Positions 1 to 9,400 of a stretch of 15,952 bases of DNA are shown piece after piece. Made by a program: the position numbers and the translations under genes. The stretch is from CAZABC01 sp964483405 (GTDB lineage Bacteria; Chloroflexota; Limnocylindria; Limnocylindrales; CSP1-4): positions 1-15,952 of the forward strand of contig CAZABC010000045.1 of the NCBI GenBank assembly GCA_964483405.1, in the 5' to 3' direction. Under the pieces are notes generated by a model, which worked only from the letters and a program-made list of their open reading frames with translations, was not told where the DNA came from and made no database searches. Position 1 is the stretch's first letter. Every line of letters begins with the position of its first letter.

Positions 1-617
1 CCGACCCGCTCGAGTCCCGTCGCGGCGGCCGTCGTGATCGCCGCCGCCCGGGCTCCCTCGAGCGGCTGCATCAGCCAGGACCAGCCCCGTGGGCCGTCCT
101 GGAGCAGGAAGAACATCAGGAAGCCGCCGAGGATGAGGACCGTCACCAGCGTGCCGACGGACGCGGCGACGGCGAGGAGGTCGACGGCGATCGCCTGCCG
201 GATCCCGGCGACGATCCAGTCGAACGCGGCGACGGCGAGGTCCGGAGCGCCGCCGCTCAGCAGGCTCTCGCGGATGGCATCGACGCCGGCGGCGAGGGCC
301 CGCCCGATCTCCACCAGCGACGGAACGAGGGCGACGAGGACGGCGATCGCGACGCCGACGACGACAGCGGCCCCGACGAGCGAGGCGATGCCGGCCGCCG
401 CGGTCGACGACCGGCCACGGACGACGAGGGCTTGCTTGAGCGGCAGGAGGGCCGCCACGGCGACGCAGGCGACGACCACCGAGGCGACGACCGTCGAGAA
501 GACCATGGCGATGCCGACGACCACGAGCCCGAATGCGAGCGAGGCGAGGACGCGCCAGCCGATCGCGGCGAGGCGATCGAGCCACGGCGGCACGATGGCG
601 CGGCCGACCCCGGTCAT
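1..617 (-). CDS. AI-2E family permease (PF01594-like), N-terminal part, truncated by the window edge
   Basis: This frame gives 205 codons before the window ends; the C-terminal half is missing. The product is strongly hydrophobic. Two membrane segments lie at about residues 20-60 and one at 70-100, followed by an amphipathic stretch (about 100-145). A further membrane segment at about 150-173 ends in FFLLQDGPRG, which resembles the (F)LxDG signature of AI-2E/YdiK/TqsA permeases. Family members export or exchange small solutes, and the substrate cannot be predicted here. The ATG at 617 was chosen because it is the first in-frame start after the preceding gene, 13 nt past its stop. No Shine-Dalgarno site is visible. 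A five-codon mini-ORF bridges the gap between the two genes. This is the last visible gene of the operon that begins at 5486. The family call rests on topology and one motif, so it is probable rather than certain. Confidence 0.72.
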   Translation of the reverse strand, partial: MTGVGRAIVPPWLDRLAAIGWRVLASLAFGLVVVGIAMVFSTVVASVVVACVAVAALLPLKQALVVRGRSSTAAAGIASLVGAAVVVGVAIAVLVALVPSLVEIGRALAAGVDAIRESLLSGGAPDLAVAAFDWIVAGIRQAIAVDLLAVAASVGTLVTVLILGGFLMFFLLQDGPRGWSWLMQPLEGARAAAITTAAATGLERV

Positions 618-630
618 GGGCGACGCGCCA

Positions 631-2202
631 TCAGAGCGGCCAGACGATCGGGACGAGGAACACGGCGACCACGAAGGATACGGCCATCGCGACCGCACCG
701 AGCCGCCAGTAGTCGCCGAACCGGTAGCCGGCCGGACCCATGATCATCAGGTTGACCGGTGTCGCGACCGGCGTGAGATACGACGCGGCTGCCGCGATCG
801 TGACCGTCATGAGGACCGGCCGGACGTCGAGCCCGAGCTCGGACGCCGCCGCGACGGCGATCGGGATGACGATGAGGGCGGTCGCGGTGTTGCTGATGAG
901 CTGCCCGAAGACCGCGGTCACGAGGAACAGGCCGGCCAGGAGGGCCAGCGGGCCGAGGTCGCGGACGATCTCGACGAGCCCGTCGGCGACGAGCTCGGCC
1001 GCCCCGGTCTCGGTCATCGCCGTCGATAGCGGCAGCATCGCCGCGACGAGGACGACCGTGGTCCAGTTGATCGCGCGGTACGTCTGCTCGACGGTCAGGA
1101 CCCGCAGGACGACGATCGCGAGGGCCGCGAGCAGGCCGGCGACGGCGGACGGAACGACCCCGGTGGCGAGCAGGACGACCATCCCGGCCGAGACGGCCAG
1201 GGCGCGGCGCGCCCCCGGGCCGAAGGCGACCGCCTGCCGACGGACGAGATCCGGGCGGTCGACGACGAGCAGTCGCGGGTCGTCGGCCCGGGCGTCGAGC
1301 GCCGACCACGGCCCCCCCAGGAGCAGCGCGTCGCCGGCCGCGAGGTCGACCCCCGCCTCGCCGACCTGCTCGCCGCGGCGCTGGATCGCCCGGACGACCA
1401 GGTCGCCGTCCTCGGTGGCCATGCCCGGGAAGACCCGCTCGCCGATGAACGGCGACCGCGGCGGGACGACGACCTCGACGAGTCCCGATGACCGTCCGAG
1501 GGGCTCCGGGGCCGTCGCATCGATGCCGAGGCGATACGAATCGACGAGGGTCCGGGCATGCCGGCTCAGGTCCGGCGAGATGGTCCGTGGCGTCCGCACC
1601 GGCAGCAGCCGGTCGCCGAGGAGGAGGACGACGGCGACCGTGCCGACGAGGAGCGGCACCCCGGCCAGCGCGAACTCGAAGTAGCCGAAGGCCTGCCCGC
1701 CGTACTCGAGGGCGGCGTCGGAGACGAGGACGTTCACCGGCGTTCCCGTCAGGGCGAGCATCGAGCCTGCGTGCGCACCGAAGACGAGCGGGATCAGCAG
1801 CTTCGATGCGGGTCGGGCGGTCCGGGTCGCGAGGACGACCACGACCGGCAGGAGCGCGGCGACCGCGCCGTTGACGCTGATGACCGCCGTCAGACCGGCG
1901 ACGAGGAGCATCATCAGCAGGACGAGGCGGACCCGGCTCTCGCCGGCCCGTGCGATGAGCTGGCCACCCGCCCAGGCCGTGACGCCGGTCGAGTCGAGCG
2001 CCTCGCTGACGACGAACAGCGTGGCGATGAAGATGACGGTCGCGTCGCCGAACCCGCCCAGCGCCTGGCCGAGGTCGAGGATCCCGGTCGCCCAGAGGAC
2101 GAGGGTCGCGCCGATCGCGACCACCTCGACGGGGAGCCGGTTCCAGACGAACAGGACGACGATCGCCGCGATGACGGCGAAGGTGATCCCGATGTCGCTC
2201 AT
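631..2202 (-). CDS. DASS/SLC13-type anion permease with an internal TrkA_C (RCK_C) domain
   Basis: The 523-residue polytopic membrane protein belongs to the divalent anion/Na+ symporter group, whose members carry dicarboxylates, citrate or sulfate. It has the repeated DASS pattern. The first half contains ISVNGAVAALLP (108-119) with TGTPVN (152-157). The second half contains the classic SNT motif (437-439) with TPVATPVN (477-484), followed by GPAGYRFGDYWRLG. Between the halves (about 235-315) lies a soluble stretch reading LVEVVVPPRSPFIGERV, typical of a TrkA_C ligand-binding domain. I see one such domain, whereas many relatives have two. The first half has SVN where SNT is usual. The ATG at 2202 is 61 nt after the AbgT stop and is preceded only by a weak CGGA. 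It is probably co-transcribed with AbgT. The substrate is unknown. Confidence 0.88.
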   Translation of the reverse strand: MSDIGITFAVIAAIVVLFVWNRLPVEVVAIGATLVLWATGILDLGQALGGFGDATVIFIATLFVVSEALDSTGVTAWAGGQLIARAGESRVRLVLLMMLLVAGLTAVISVNGAVAALLPVVVVLATRTARPASKLLIPLVFGAHAGSMLALTGTPVNVLVSDAALEYGGQAFGYFEFALAGVPLLVGTVAVVLLLGDRLLPVRTPRTISPDLSRHARTLVDSYRLGIDATAPEPLGRSSGLVEVVVPPRSPFIGERVFPGMATEDGDLVVRAIQRRGEQVGEAGVDLAAGDALLLGGPWSALDARADDPRLLVVDRPDLVRRQAVAFGPGARRALAVSAGMVVLLATGVVPSAVAGLLAALAIVVLRVLTVEQTYRAINWTTVVLVAAMLPLSTAMTETGAAELVADGLVEIVRDLGPLALLAGLFLVTAVFGQLISNTATALIVIPIAVAAASELGLDVRPVLMTVTIAAAASYLTPVATPVNLMIMGPAGYRFGDYWRLGAVAMAVSFVVAVFLVPIVWPL

Positions 2203-2263
2203 CGGGTCCGGGCCGGGGGGCGCGGCCGTGCCGAGGCCGAGGTGGCGCCGGAGCGGGCGCCGC

Positions 2264-3898
2264 TCAGAGGGCCACCGGGTAGCCCGGCCCGAGCGGCAGC
2301 CCCAGCACGAACCAGGCGACGAACAGCAGGATCCAGGCGATGGCGAGGACGGCCACGAACGGCAGCATCAGGGCGATGATCGTGCCGACGCCGGCATCCT
2401 TCTGGTAGCGCTGGGCGACGGTCACCATGAACGGCAAGTAGACCATCAGCGGCGTCACCACGTTGAACGGTGAGTCGGCGAGCCGGTACGCCGCAAGGCC
2501 CGTCTGCGGCGGAACGCCCAGCTGGATGAAGAGCGGGATGAAGATCGGGGCGAAGATCGCCCACTTCGGGATGACCCCCGGGATGATGATGTCGAGCAGC
2601 ATGATCACCAGGATCATCCCGATCAGCAGGGGCAGCGCCCCGATCCCGGCCGTCTCCAGCGCCTCCGCCAGGGCGATCGCCAGCACGCTCGGCAGGTTGC
2701 TGTAGTTGAAGTAGGCGATGAACTGGCTGATCATCAGCAGCATGAAGACGAGGCCACCGAGGCCGGAGAACGTCTTCGTGACCGCCGCGATCACGTCGTT
2801 CGCGCCGCTGAACGTCCTCGCGCCCCGGCCGTAGGCGATGCCGGCGATCAGGAAGGTCATCGAGATGATGAAGAGCAGGCTGTCCATGAACGGCGTCGTC
2901 CCGATGATGTCGCCGGACTCGGGGTCGCGGAGCGGGGCGCCGGGGGGGAGCGTGAGCGCCAGCACCAGCCCGAGGAAGGCGAGGGTCGCGACCGCCGCGT
3001 AGCGCAGGCCGCGAGACTGGGCTGCCGGATCGAACCGATCCGCCTCGCTGCCGGCGTCGGTGGTGGGGCCGTGGTAGGCGCCCAGGCGGGGCTCGACGAC
3101 CTTGGCCGTGACCACGGCAGCGACCGTCGCCATGAGGATCGACGACACGATCATGAACCAGTAGTTGGCGAGGATGCTCAGGGGCTCGGCGCCCACGGAG
3201 CCCAGCGCCTCGTTCGTGATCTCGGTGATCATCGCGTCGATCGGCCCGGGGATGACGTTCACCGTGAAGATCGCGCCGACGCCGGCGAAGCAGGCGGCCA
3301 TGCCGGCCAGCGGGTGTCGCCCGACGCTCGCGTAGGCGGCCGCCCCCAGCGGCACGAGGATCAGGTAGCCGGCGTCCGAGGCGATGCTCGACATGACCCC
3401 GACGAAGATCAGGATGAAGGCGAGCAGGCGCCGCGGGGCGGCGCCGACCAGGATCCGGATGAGCGCCGCCATCAGGCCCGCGCCCTCGGCGACGCCGGCC
3501 CCCATGAGCGCGACGAAGGTGACCGCGACCACGCCGAAGCCGGCGAAGTTCGGCACGAACGAGGTGAAGATGAAGCGGATCCCCTCGACGTCGAGGAGGC
3601 TCCGGATCGGGATCGTGACCTCCTTGATCTCCCAGTCCTGGTCGAGCGTGTCGCCGAGATCGGCGTCCGGGTAGGTGGTGTCCGGGTAGTAGTCCGGGAC
3701 GACCTGGTCCGGGACCGGCACGACGATCTCGTCGGTCACGCTGACGCCCGCGAAGGCGAGCACCGCCGACAGCAGGACCACCCCGATGATCAGATAGAAG
3801 AACATGAGCACCGGGTGCGGCACCCTGTTCCCCACCCGCTCGACGACGTCGAGCAGGCGGGCCATCCCGGTGTGCTGCGGCGCGGTGGCCTCCGTCAT
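2264..3898 (-). CDS. AbgT family transporter
   Basis: The 544-residue protein is close to the usual family length of about 500-540. Signatures seen are GNRVPHPVLMFFYL (23-36), FVPNFAGFGVVAV (114-126), SSIASDAGYLILVPLGAA (170-187), the NVIPGPIDA stretch (214-222) and DSPFNVVTPLM (475-485). AbgT members import p-aminobenzoyl-glutamate or, as with MtrF and YdaH, export sulfonamide-like antimetabolites. The sequence does not decide between these. Residues about 60-95, in the first external loop, form an acidic Asp/Tyr/Pro-rich insert longer than in E. coli AbgT as I recall it. The start is the ATG at 3898, 8 nt after GGAGGA. It follows the M17 peptidase by 58 nt on the same strand with no promoter visible between them, so an operon is likely. 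A peptidase next to an AbgT transporter recalls E. coli abgAB-abgT, although that hydrolase belongs to a different family. Confidence 0.92.
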   Translation of the reverse strand: MTEATAPQHTGMARLLDVVERVGNRVPHPVLMFFYLIIGVVLLSAVLAFAGVSVTDEIVVPVPDQVVPDYYPDTTYPDADLGDTLDQDWEIKEVTIPIRSLLDVEGIRFIFTSFVPNFAGFGVVAVTFVALMGAGVAEGAGLMAALIRILVGAAPRRLLAFILIFVGVMSSIASDAGYLILVPLGAAAYASVGRHPLAGMAACFAGVGAIFTVNVIPGPIDAMITEITNEALGSVGAEPLSILANYWFMIVSSILMATVAAVVTAKVVEPRLGAYHGPTTDAGSEADRFDPAAQSRGLRYAAVATLAFLGLVLALTLPPGAPLRDPESGDIIGTTPFMDSLLFIISMTFLIAGIAYGRGARTFSGANDVIAAVTKTFSGLGGLVFMLLMISQFIAYFNYSNLPSVLAIALAEALETAGIGALPLLIGMILVIMLLDIIIPGVIPKWAIFAPIFIPLFIQLGVPPQTGLAAYRLADSPFNVVTPLMVYLPFMVTVAQRYQKDAGVGTIIALMLPFVAVLAIAWILLFVAWFVLGLPLGPGYPVAL

Positions 3899-3956
3899 GC
3901 GTCCGGTCCTCCCTCAAGGTCCGCGGTGACGTGGTGTCGTCGGAGTGCGGCCCGCC

Positions 3957-5486
3957 TCAGCCGGCCGGCGGCCGGAAGGCGACGGCGAGCTCGGCGAGCA
4001 GGCGGGTCCCGAAGGCCGTCGCGCCGGTCGAGCGCCAGCCGTCGTCGGCCTCGGTCATCATCGGGCCGCAGATGTCGAGGTGGCCGAACGGCTTGTCGCC
4101 GACGAACGCCTCGAGGAATAGCCCGGCGGTGATCGTCCCGGCATCGACCCCGCCCATGTTCTTGAGGTCGGCGATCGACGAGGCGAGCTTGCGGCGGTAC
4201 TTCGCGACGAGCGGCAGCTCCCAGAGCGGCTCATCGGCGGCATCGCCCGCGGCCCGCAGCTGGGCGACGAGGTCGGGCCGGTTGCCGAGCACCGGGGCGA
4301 GAGCCGATCCGAACGTCCGGAGGGCCGCGCCGGTGAGCGTCGCGATCGTCACGATCGCGTCGACGTCGTCCTCGACGGCCAGGGCGAGCCCGTCGGCCAT
4401 GACGAGCCGGCCCTCGGCGTCCGCGTTGACGACCTCGACGGTCGTCCCGTCCCGGATCGTCAGCACGTCGCCGAGCCGGGTGGCGGTCCCCGACGGCATG
4501 TTGTCGGTGCACATCAGCCAGCCGCTGACAGCCGCCGGGCAGTCGAGGTCGCGGAGCGTCGACATCGCCCCGAGGATCGCCGCGGCGCCGGACATGTCGA
4601 GCTTCATCGCCGCGTGCATCGCGTCGGAGGGCTTGAGGCTGATCCCGCCGGCGTCGTACATGATCCCCTTGCCGACGAGCCCGAGATGGCCGGTCGGTGC
4701 GCCGTTCGCCGGGCGGTACGTCAGCTTGATCATCCGGGCCGGCTCACCGCTCCCGGCGTTGACGCCGAGGAGGCCGCCGCAGCCGAGCTCGGCGAGCTGA
4801 TGCTCGTCGAAGACCTCGATGCCGAGACCGGTCTCGGCGGCGATCTCGGTCGCGACCTCGGCCATCCGTCGGGCCGTCAGGTGGGTCGCCGGCGTGTTGC
4901 AGAGGTCACGGGCGGTGCAGGTCGCCCGCGCCGTCACCCGTCCGCGGCGAGCACCCTCGGCGACCGCCGCTCGTCGGTCGGCCGCGACGACGAGCGCGAG
5001 CCCGGCGAGCCGGGTCTCGGCCGGTCGGTCGACGAACGCGGTGTAGCGATAGCGGGCGAGGAGGACGCCCTCGACGACGGCCTGGCCCATCGTCACGGGA
5101 TCGACGCCCGACAGGCCGGTGAGGTCGATCGCGAGCCGGCCGTGGCGGACCGCGGCTCGGGCGAAGGCGGCCGCGGCATCGCGGAGCGCCGCGGCGCCGA
5201 ACGTGTCGCGACGGCCGAGCCCGACCTCGATCACCGTCGGGGCGCCGACCCGGGGCAGGACGAGCGTCTGGCCCACCTCGGCCGCGAAGCCCGAGGCCTC
5301 GAGGGTCGCCCGGTCGAGCTCGTGGCGATCCGGCACGGCGCCGTCCGCGTACACCGGGATCCCGACGACGGTCACCTCGGGCGGCGCCTCCGTCGCGACG
5401 TCGATGGCGACCGAGAAGCGGCGCGACGGGGTCGGGTCGAAGCTGGCGACGGCCCGCGTGACGCGGGCCTTCTCGAGATCGATCAT
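3957..5486 (-). CDS. M17 family leucyl aminopeptidase
   Basis: The 509-residue cytosolic two-metal aminopeptidase releases N-terminal residues from peptides. The catalytic C-terminal domain is complete. Metal ligands are K273 and D278 (VGKGIMYDAGG), D297 (MKLDMSGAA), and D356 and E358 (NADAEGRL). The expected catalytic residues K285 and R360 are present. A DLCNTPATHLT segment (194-204) links the N-terminal domain. The family hallmark NTDAEGRL reads NADAEGRL here, a Thr-to-Ala change at 355. The ATG at 5486 was chosen because it lies 5 nt after GAGGG and begins the first family-like sequence. The frame stays open to 5654, but that extension is Pro/Arg-rich and overlaps no recognisable domain. 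A possible -10 box lies at 5563-5568. It is the first gene of the probable operon with AbgT, DASS and AI-2E transporters, which suggests hydrolysis of an imported peptide or amino-acyl conjugate. Confidence 0.93.
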   Translation of the reverse strand: MIDLEKARVTRAVASFDPTPSRRFSVAIDVATEAPPEVTVVGIPVYADGAVPDRHELDRATLEASGFAAEVGQTLVLPRVGAPTVIEVGLGRRDTFGAAALRDAAAAFARAAVRHGRLAIDLTGLSGVDPVTMGQAVVEGVLLARYRYTAFVDRPAETRLAGLALVVAADRRAAVAEGARRGRVTARATCTARDLCNTPATHLTARRMAEVATEIAAETGLGIEVFDEHQLAELGCGGLLGVNAGSGEPARMIKLTYRPANGAPTGHLGLVGKGIMYDAGGISLKPSDAMHAAMKLDMSGAAAILGAMSTLRDLDCPAAVSGWLMCTDNMPSGTATRLGDVLTIRDGTTVEVVNADAEGRLVMADGLALAVEDDVDAIVTIATLTGAALRTFGSALAPVLGNRPDLVAQLRAAGDAADEPLWELPLVAKYRRKLASSIADLKNMGGVDAGTITAGLFLEAFVGDKPFGHLDICGPMMTEADDGWRSTGATAFGTRLLAELAVAFRPPAG

Positions 5487-5562
5487 CGGGACCCTCACGG
5501 CTGGATACGACGCGGCGGGCGGCCCGCGGCCGACCGTGGCCCACCGCGGACGCCGTGGCCGG

Positions 5563-5568
5563 AGCGTA
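5563..5568 (-). promoter_or_regulatory. Candidate -10 box (TACGCT) for the peptidase-transporter operon
   Basis: The 133-nt gap between the membrane-protein stop (5620) and the peptidase start (5486) holds TACGCT on the minus strand, matching TANNNT. Transcription from it would give a leader of about 70 nt carrying the GAGGG ribosome site. No clear -35 is present. The assignment rests on similarity to the better TAGGAT boxes elsewhere in the window and is weak. Confidence 0.28.
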
Positions 5569-5619
5569 GCACGGGAGGGCTGGCCGTCGCGCTCTGCGGG
5601 CGGCGGGCTGGTCGGCCCG

Positions 5620-6273
5620 TCAGGCGTACCGGTAGCCGGACCGATCGACCTCATCGTACGGCCGCGTCGTCTGGACCTGGAAGCCGATCCCGACGAGGGC
5701 GAGCGCCGCCCAGGCGATGAGCCACAGGACGTTGTCGACGACGTACTCGAGGGTCGCCCCGAGGACGCCGGCGTCGAGCGTCTCGTGGTCGATGATCCCG
5801 AACAGCAGGAGCACCCCGGCGACGACCGCGGTCGCCCCGCCGAGGCCGGTCAGGACGATGACGAGGTACTTGGGGACCCTGAGGACGATCGTCCCGATCG
5901 CGAAGACGACGCCGACGGCGAGACCGGCCAGGGTCACGACGAAGCCCGGATCGTCGAACCCGATCCAGGCGGCGATGCCCTGCCCGATCGCGAAGCCGAT
6001 CGTGCCGCCGAGCAGGATGACGGCGACCGCGTACCAGAGGTACGAGATGACGGCGAAGCCGATCCCGAGGACGAAGCCGACGACCCAGCTCAGGACCGTC
6101 GAGAGGAACCCCTCGCCGAAGAGCGTCTGCATGCCGTGGGCGCCGGCGAGCAGGCCGGCGAAGAAGGCCCACAGCGGCAGCAGGACCAGGAAGAACCGGA
6201 ACCCGGCGAAGCAGAAGGCCGCGCCCGCGAGCAGCGCGAGCAGCGACAGGCCGATGGTCTGCAGGAACTCCAC
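5620..6273 (-). CDS. Polytopic membrane protein, resembles DUF4203/TMEM198-like proteins
   Basis: The 217-residue product is almost entirely membrane-embedded, with about six or seven hydrophobic segments rich in Gly, Ala, Val and Phe. It ends in a short polar tail, QVQTTRPYDEVDRSGYRYA. The N-terminal pattern LAGAAFCFAGFRFFLVLLPLW and the repeated glycine-rich helices resemble DUF4203 (TM7S3/TM198-like) proteins; this is a pattern impression, not a proven match. No catalytic or transport motif is visible and the function is unknown. The GTG at 6273 was chosen over the open upstream extension because GGAGGTG, a near-perfect ribosome site, ends 6 nt before it. The upstream frame is Arg/Pro-rich. 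A TAGGAT box at 6354-6359 suggests its own transcript. It lies 133 nt before the peptidase gene on the same strand, so some read-through is possible. Confidence 0.8.
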   Translation of the reverse strand: MEFLQTIGLSLLALLAGAAFCFAGFRFFLVLLPLWAFFAGLLAGAHGMQTLFGEGFLSTVLSWVVGFVLGIGFAVISYLWYAVAVILLGGTIGFAIGQGIAAWIGFDDPGFVVTLAGLAVGVVFAIGTIVLRVPKYLVIVLTGLGGATAVVAGVLLLFGIIDHETLDAGVLGATLEYVVDNVLWLIAWAALALVGIGFQVQTTRPYDEVDRSGYRYA

Positions 6274-6353
6274 GATGTCCACCTCCCTGACGGGCCCGTG
6301 CCGGGCCGACCGGGTGACCGCACGAATGGGCAGCGCGGCCACCGTCGGGCCGA

Positions 6354-6359
6354 ATCCTA
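6354..6359 (-). promoter_or_regulatory. Candidate -10 box (TAGGAT) for the 5620-6273 membrane protein
   Basis: TAGGAT on the minus strand lies 80 nt before the GTG start and would give a leader of about 74 nt. The identical hexamer stands at nearly the same distance before the OsmC gene (11744-11749). No recognisable -35 lies 16-19 nt upstream. The position, downstream of the RND terminator hairpin, fits a fresh transcription start. Confidence 0.42.
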
Positions 6360-6409
6360 CCCGTCCCGTCGAGCCGTCGGGGCACCGACGAGGGCGGGGG
6401 CGACATGGG

Positions 6410-6440
6410 ACGGCCCCGCCGGCGAGGCCGGCGGGGCCGT
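6410..6440 (-). terminator. Strong hairpin, likely terminator of the marR-RND unit
   Basis: A perfect 13-bp inverted repeat (CGGCCCCGCCGGC and its complement) with a GAG loop spans 6411-6439. An A-T pair at 6410/6440 extends it to 14 bp. It begins 38 nt beyond the stop codon of the RND gene. No T-run follows on the minus strand, so a classic U-tract is missing. Terminators lacking U-tracts are common in high-GC bacteria. Confidence 0.55.
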
Positions 6441-6477
6441 TGGCTCCTGGGTGAGTGGGGCCGTCTCCCGGCCTGGT

Positions 6478-9400
6478 TCAGGCCGGGGCCGGAGCCTCCG
6501 GCGCGCTCGGCGGGACCGCGTCGGGCGCGGCCGCGGTCTCGGCCGGCGGACCGCCCTCGACCGTGGCCGACCGGCGTCGGAACCGCCCGCCGAACCAGCC
6601 CTTGCCGCCCTCGACGAGGGAGTACAGGACCGGGATGACGAGGAGGGTGAGGAAGGTCGAGCTGAACAGGCCGCCGATGACGACGGTGCCGAGCTCGGCC
6701 GCGATGATGGAACCCTCGTTGAACCCCGCGGCGAGCGGGATGAGGGCGAGCATCGTCGCCAGCGCCGTCATCAGGATCGGTCGGACCCGCGTCCGGCCGC
6801 CCTCGACGAGCGCCTCGTCGGTGGCCTCCCCGTTCTTGCGAAGCCGTTCGACGAGGTCGAGCAGGACGATCGCGTTCGTGACGACGATCCCGATGAGCAT
6901 CAGGAACCCGATGAGGGCGCTGATGCCGATCGGCCGGCCGGTGATGACGAGCGCCGGGAAGGCGCCGATCGTCGCCAGCGGGAGGCTGAACAGGATGACG
7001 AAGGGGGTGGTCAGCGAGTTGAAGGTCAGCACCATCGTCACGTAGACGAGGAGGATCGCGACGCCCATCGCCACGAACAGGCCGCCGAAGGCCTCGTTCT
7101 GCTGCTCGGTGACACCGGCCAGCCGGACGTCGACCGAGGGGTCGATCTCGCCGCTCGCGACGAGCTCGTCGATGGTCGCCTGGACGGCGGCCGAGACGGC
7201 GCCCTGGTCGGGGCTGGTGATCTCGGCCGAGATGGACGAGGCCGGGGCCTGGTCGATCCGGGTGATCGAGCCCTGGGCGTCGACCTCCTCGACCTCGGCG
7301 ACCGAGCCGAGCGGGACCTTCGTGATCGTGCCGACCGGCAGCGCCCGGAGCGCCTCGACCGAGTCGAGCCCGCTCGGGTCGAGCTGGACGAAGACATCGA
7401 TCGCCCCGCTGTCGCCGACCTGGATCCTCGTGGCGGTCGCGCCGACGAGGGCCCCGCGGACCTCGCCGGCGATCTGGGCGGTCGACGAGCCGACGGCGGT
7501 CGCCCGATCGGGGTCGACCCGGATCTGGACCTCGGGCGTGCCGCGAACGAGATCCGAGGTGAGGTTGACGATGTCGGGCTGGTCCTCGAGCTCGGCGAGG
7601 ATCGTGGCGGTCGCCTCGGCGACGAGGGGCTGGTTCTGGGCGCTGACGACGACCGTCAGGGTCGACGAGCCACCGAACCCGGCCGCCTCGGTCACGGTGA
7701 CCGACCAGCCTTCGATCGCGACCGGCTCGAGGTCGGCGATGAGCTTCTCGGTCTCGGCCTTGAGGTCGACCCCGGGATCGAGGCGCACGGTCAGCGTCGC
7801 GCTGTTGGCCGGCCGACCGGCGAACGACGCCGACAGGGCGCCGAAGCCGGTGTTCGTCTCAGCCGGGACGCTCGTCTGGACGAGCTCGACCTCGGGCTGG
7901 GCGAGGATGATCTCCTCGGCCGCGATCGCCTGCTCGAGGACGACATCCGAGCTCGTCCCCTGCGGCGGGGCGAGGTAGACGGCGAGGATCTTCTCCGAGC
8001 CGGTGTTGAGGAACTGGGTCGGGATCATCGGCACGAGGGCCGTCGTCACGAAGAAGAGGAGCGCGGCGACCCCGACGGTCGCCCACTTCGTCCAGCGGTT
8101 GCGGAGGACCGTCCGGATCGTCGGCGTGTAGGCCCGGATCCAGAACGAGTGCCTGGGCTCCCCGGTCTCGTCGACGTCGGCCTTGACCTTGTCGACGATG
8201 AAGTAGGCGAGGACCGGGATGACCGTCAGGGCGACGACGAGCGACGCGAGGAGCGCGAACGTGACGGTGATGGCGAAGGGCAGGAAGAACTGGCTGACGA
8301 GGCCGCCGACGAAGCCGAGCGGCAGGAAGACCGCCACGGTCGTCAGCGTCGCGCTCGTGATCGCGCCGGCGACCTCTCGGGTGCCGGCGATCGAGGCCGT
8401 CAGCCGATCCTCGCCCCGAGCGCGGTGGCGGTAGATGTTCTCGAGGACGACGATCGCGTCGTCGACGACCCGCCCGACGGCGACCGCGAGCCCCCCGAGG
8501 GTCATGATGTTCAAGGTGATCCCGGCGCCGAGCATCAGGACGAGCGCGGTCAGGATCGAGAGCGGGATCGAGACGGCCGCGACGAACGTCGAGCGGACGC
8601 TGAAGAGGAACAGGAAGATCGTCAGGACCGCGAAGACCGCGCCGAGCGCGCCCTCCTTGAGCAGGCCGTCGCGCGACTCCTTGATGAAGGTCGAGAGGTC
8701 GGAGACGATGGTCACCTCGATCTGGCCGGGGTAGTCGGCCTCGATCTCGGCCAGCTCGGCGGTCACGGCCTCGGCGACCTGGACGGTGTTGGCGCCGCTC
8801 GACTTCGAGACGGTCAGGGTGACGGCGGGCTGGCCCTCGGTCGCCGGCGGGATGCCGGTCCGCGCGTAGCCGGTCGTCGCCACGCCGAGGAGCTCGACCT
8901 GCGCGACCTCGCCCAGCCGGACCGGGACCGGGAAGGCGGACGGCGGGATGCTCGCGGTCGGCGGGATGCTCGCGGTCGGGATCCCACTGCCCCCGCCGGG
9001 GAGACTCGACGCGCCGCCCTTGACGCCGACGACGAGCCCCTCGATCTCCTCGACCGAGGTGAACCGGTTCGTCGTCGAGACCGGGATGTTCGTGGAGTCG
9101 ACCGGCAGCGCGCCGGAGGGGAAGGTCAGGTTGTTGGCCGCGAGGATTCCCGAGACCTGGGCCGCGGTGATGCCGTTCTCGGCCAGCGCCTCCGGGTCCA
9201 GCGTGACCTCGACCCGCTGCTCGAGGCCGCCGGTCGCGTCGACCGCACTGACGCCATCGAGGCCGGCGAGGTTCGGGACGACGACCGTCCGGACGAGCGC
9301 GCCGACCTCCTCGAGCGCCTCCTCGTCCGACGCACCCGACGTCGAGGAGATCGAGGCGATGATGACCGGCGTCGCGTTGATGTTCAGGGCACTGACGTCG

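Noticed and set aside
2251..2265. GAGCGG/CCGCTC hairpin at the AbgT stop as a terminator
   Set aside because: Six pairs with a 3-nt loop, overlapping the stop codon and lacking a T-run; short GC stems are frequent by chance at this base composition.
5487..5654. N-terminal extension of the M17 peptidase to an ATG at 5654
   Set aside because: The extension is Pro/Arg-rich, overlaps the end of the upstream gene and bypasses the GAGGG-ATG start at 5486.
6274..6342. ATG at 6342 as start of the membrane protein
   Set aside because: GGAGGTG placed 6 nt before the GTG at 6273 is far better, and the extra residues do not resemble a membrane-protein start.
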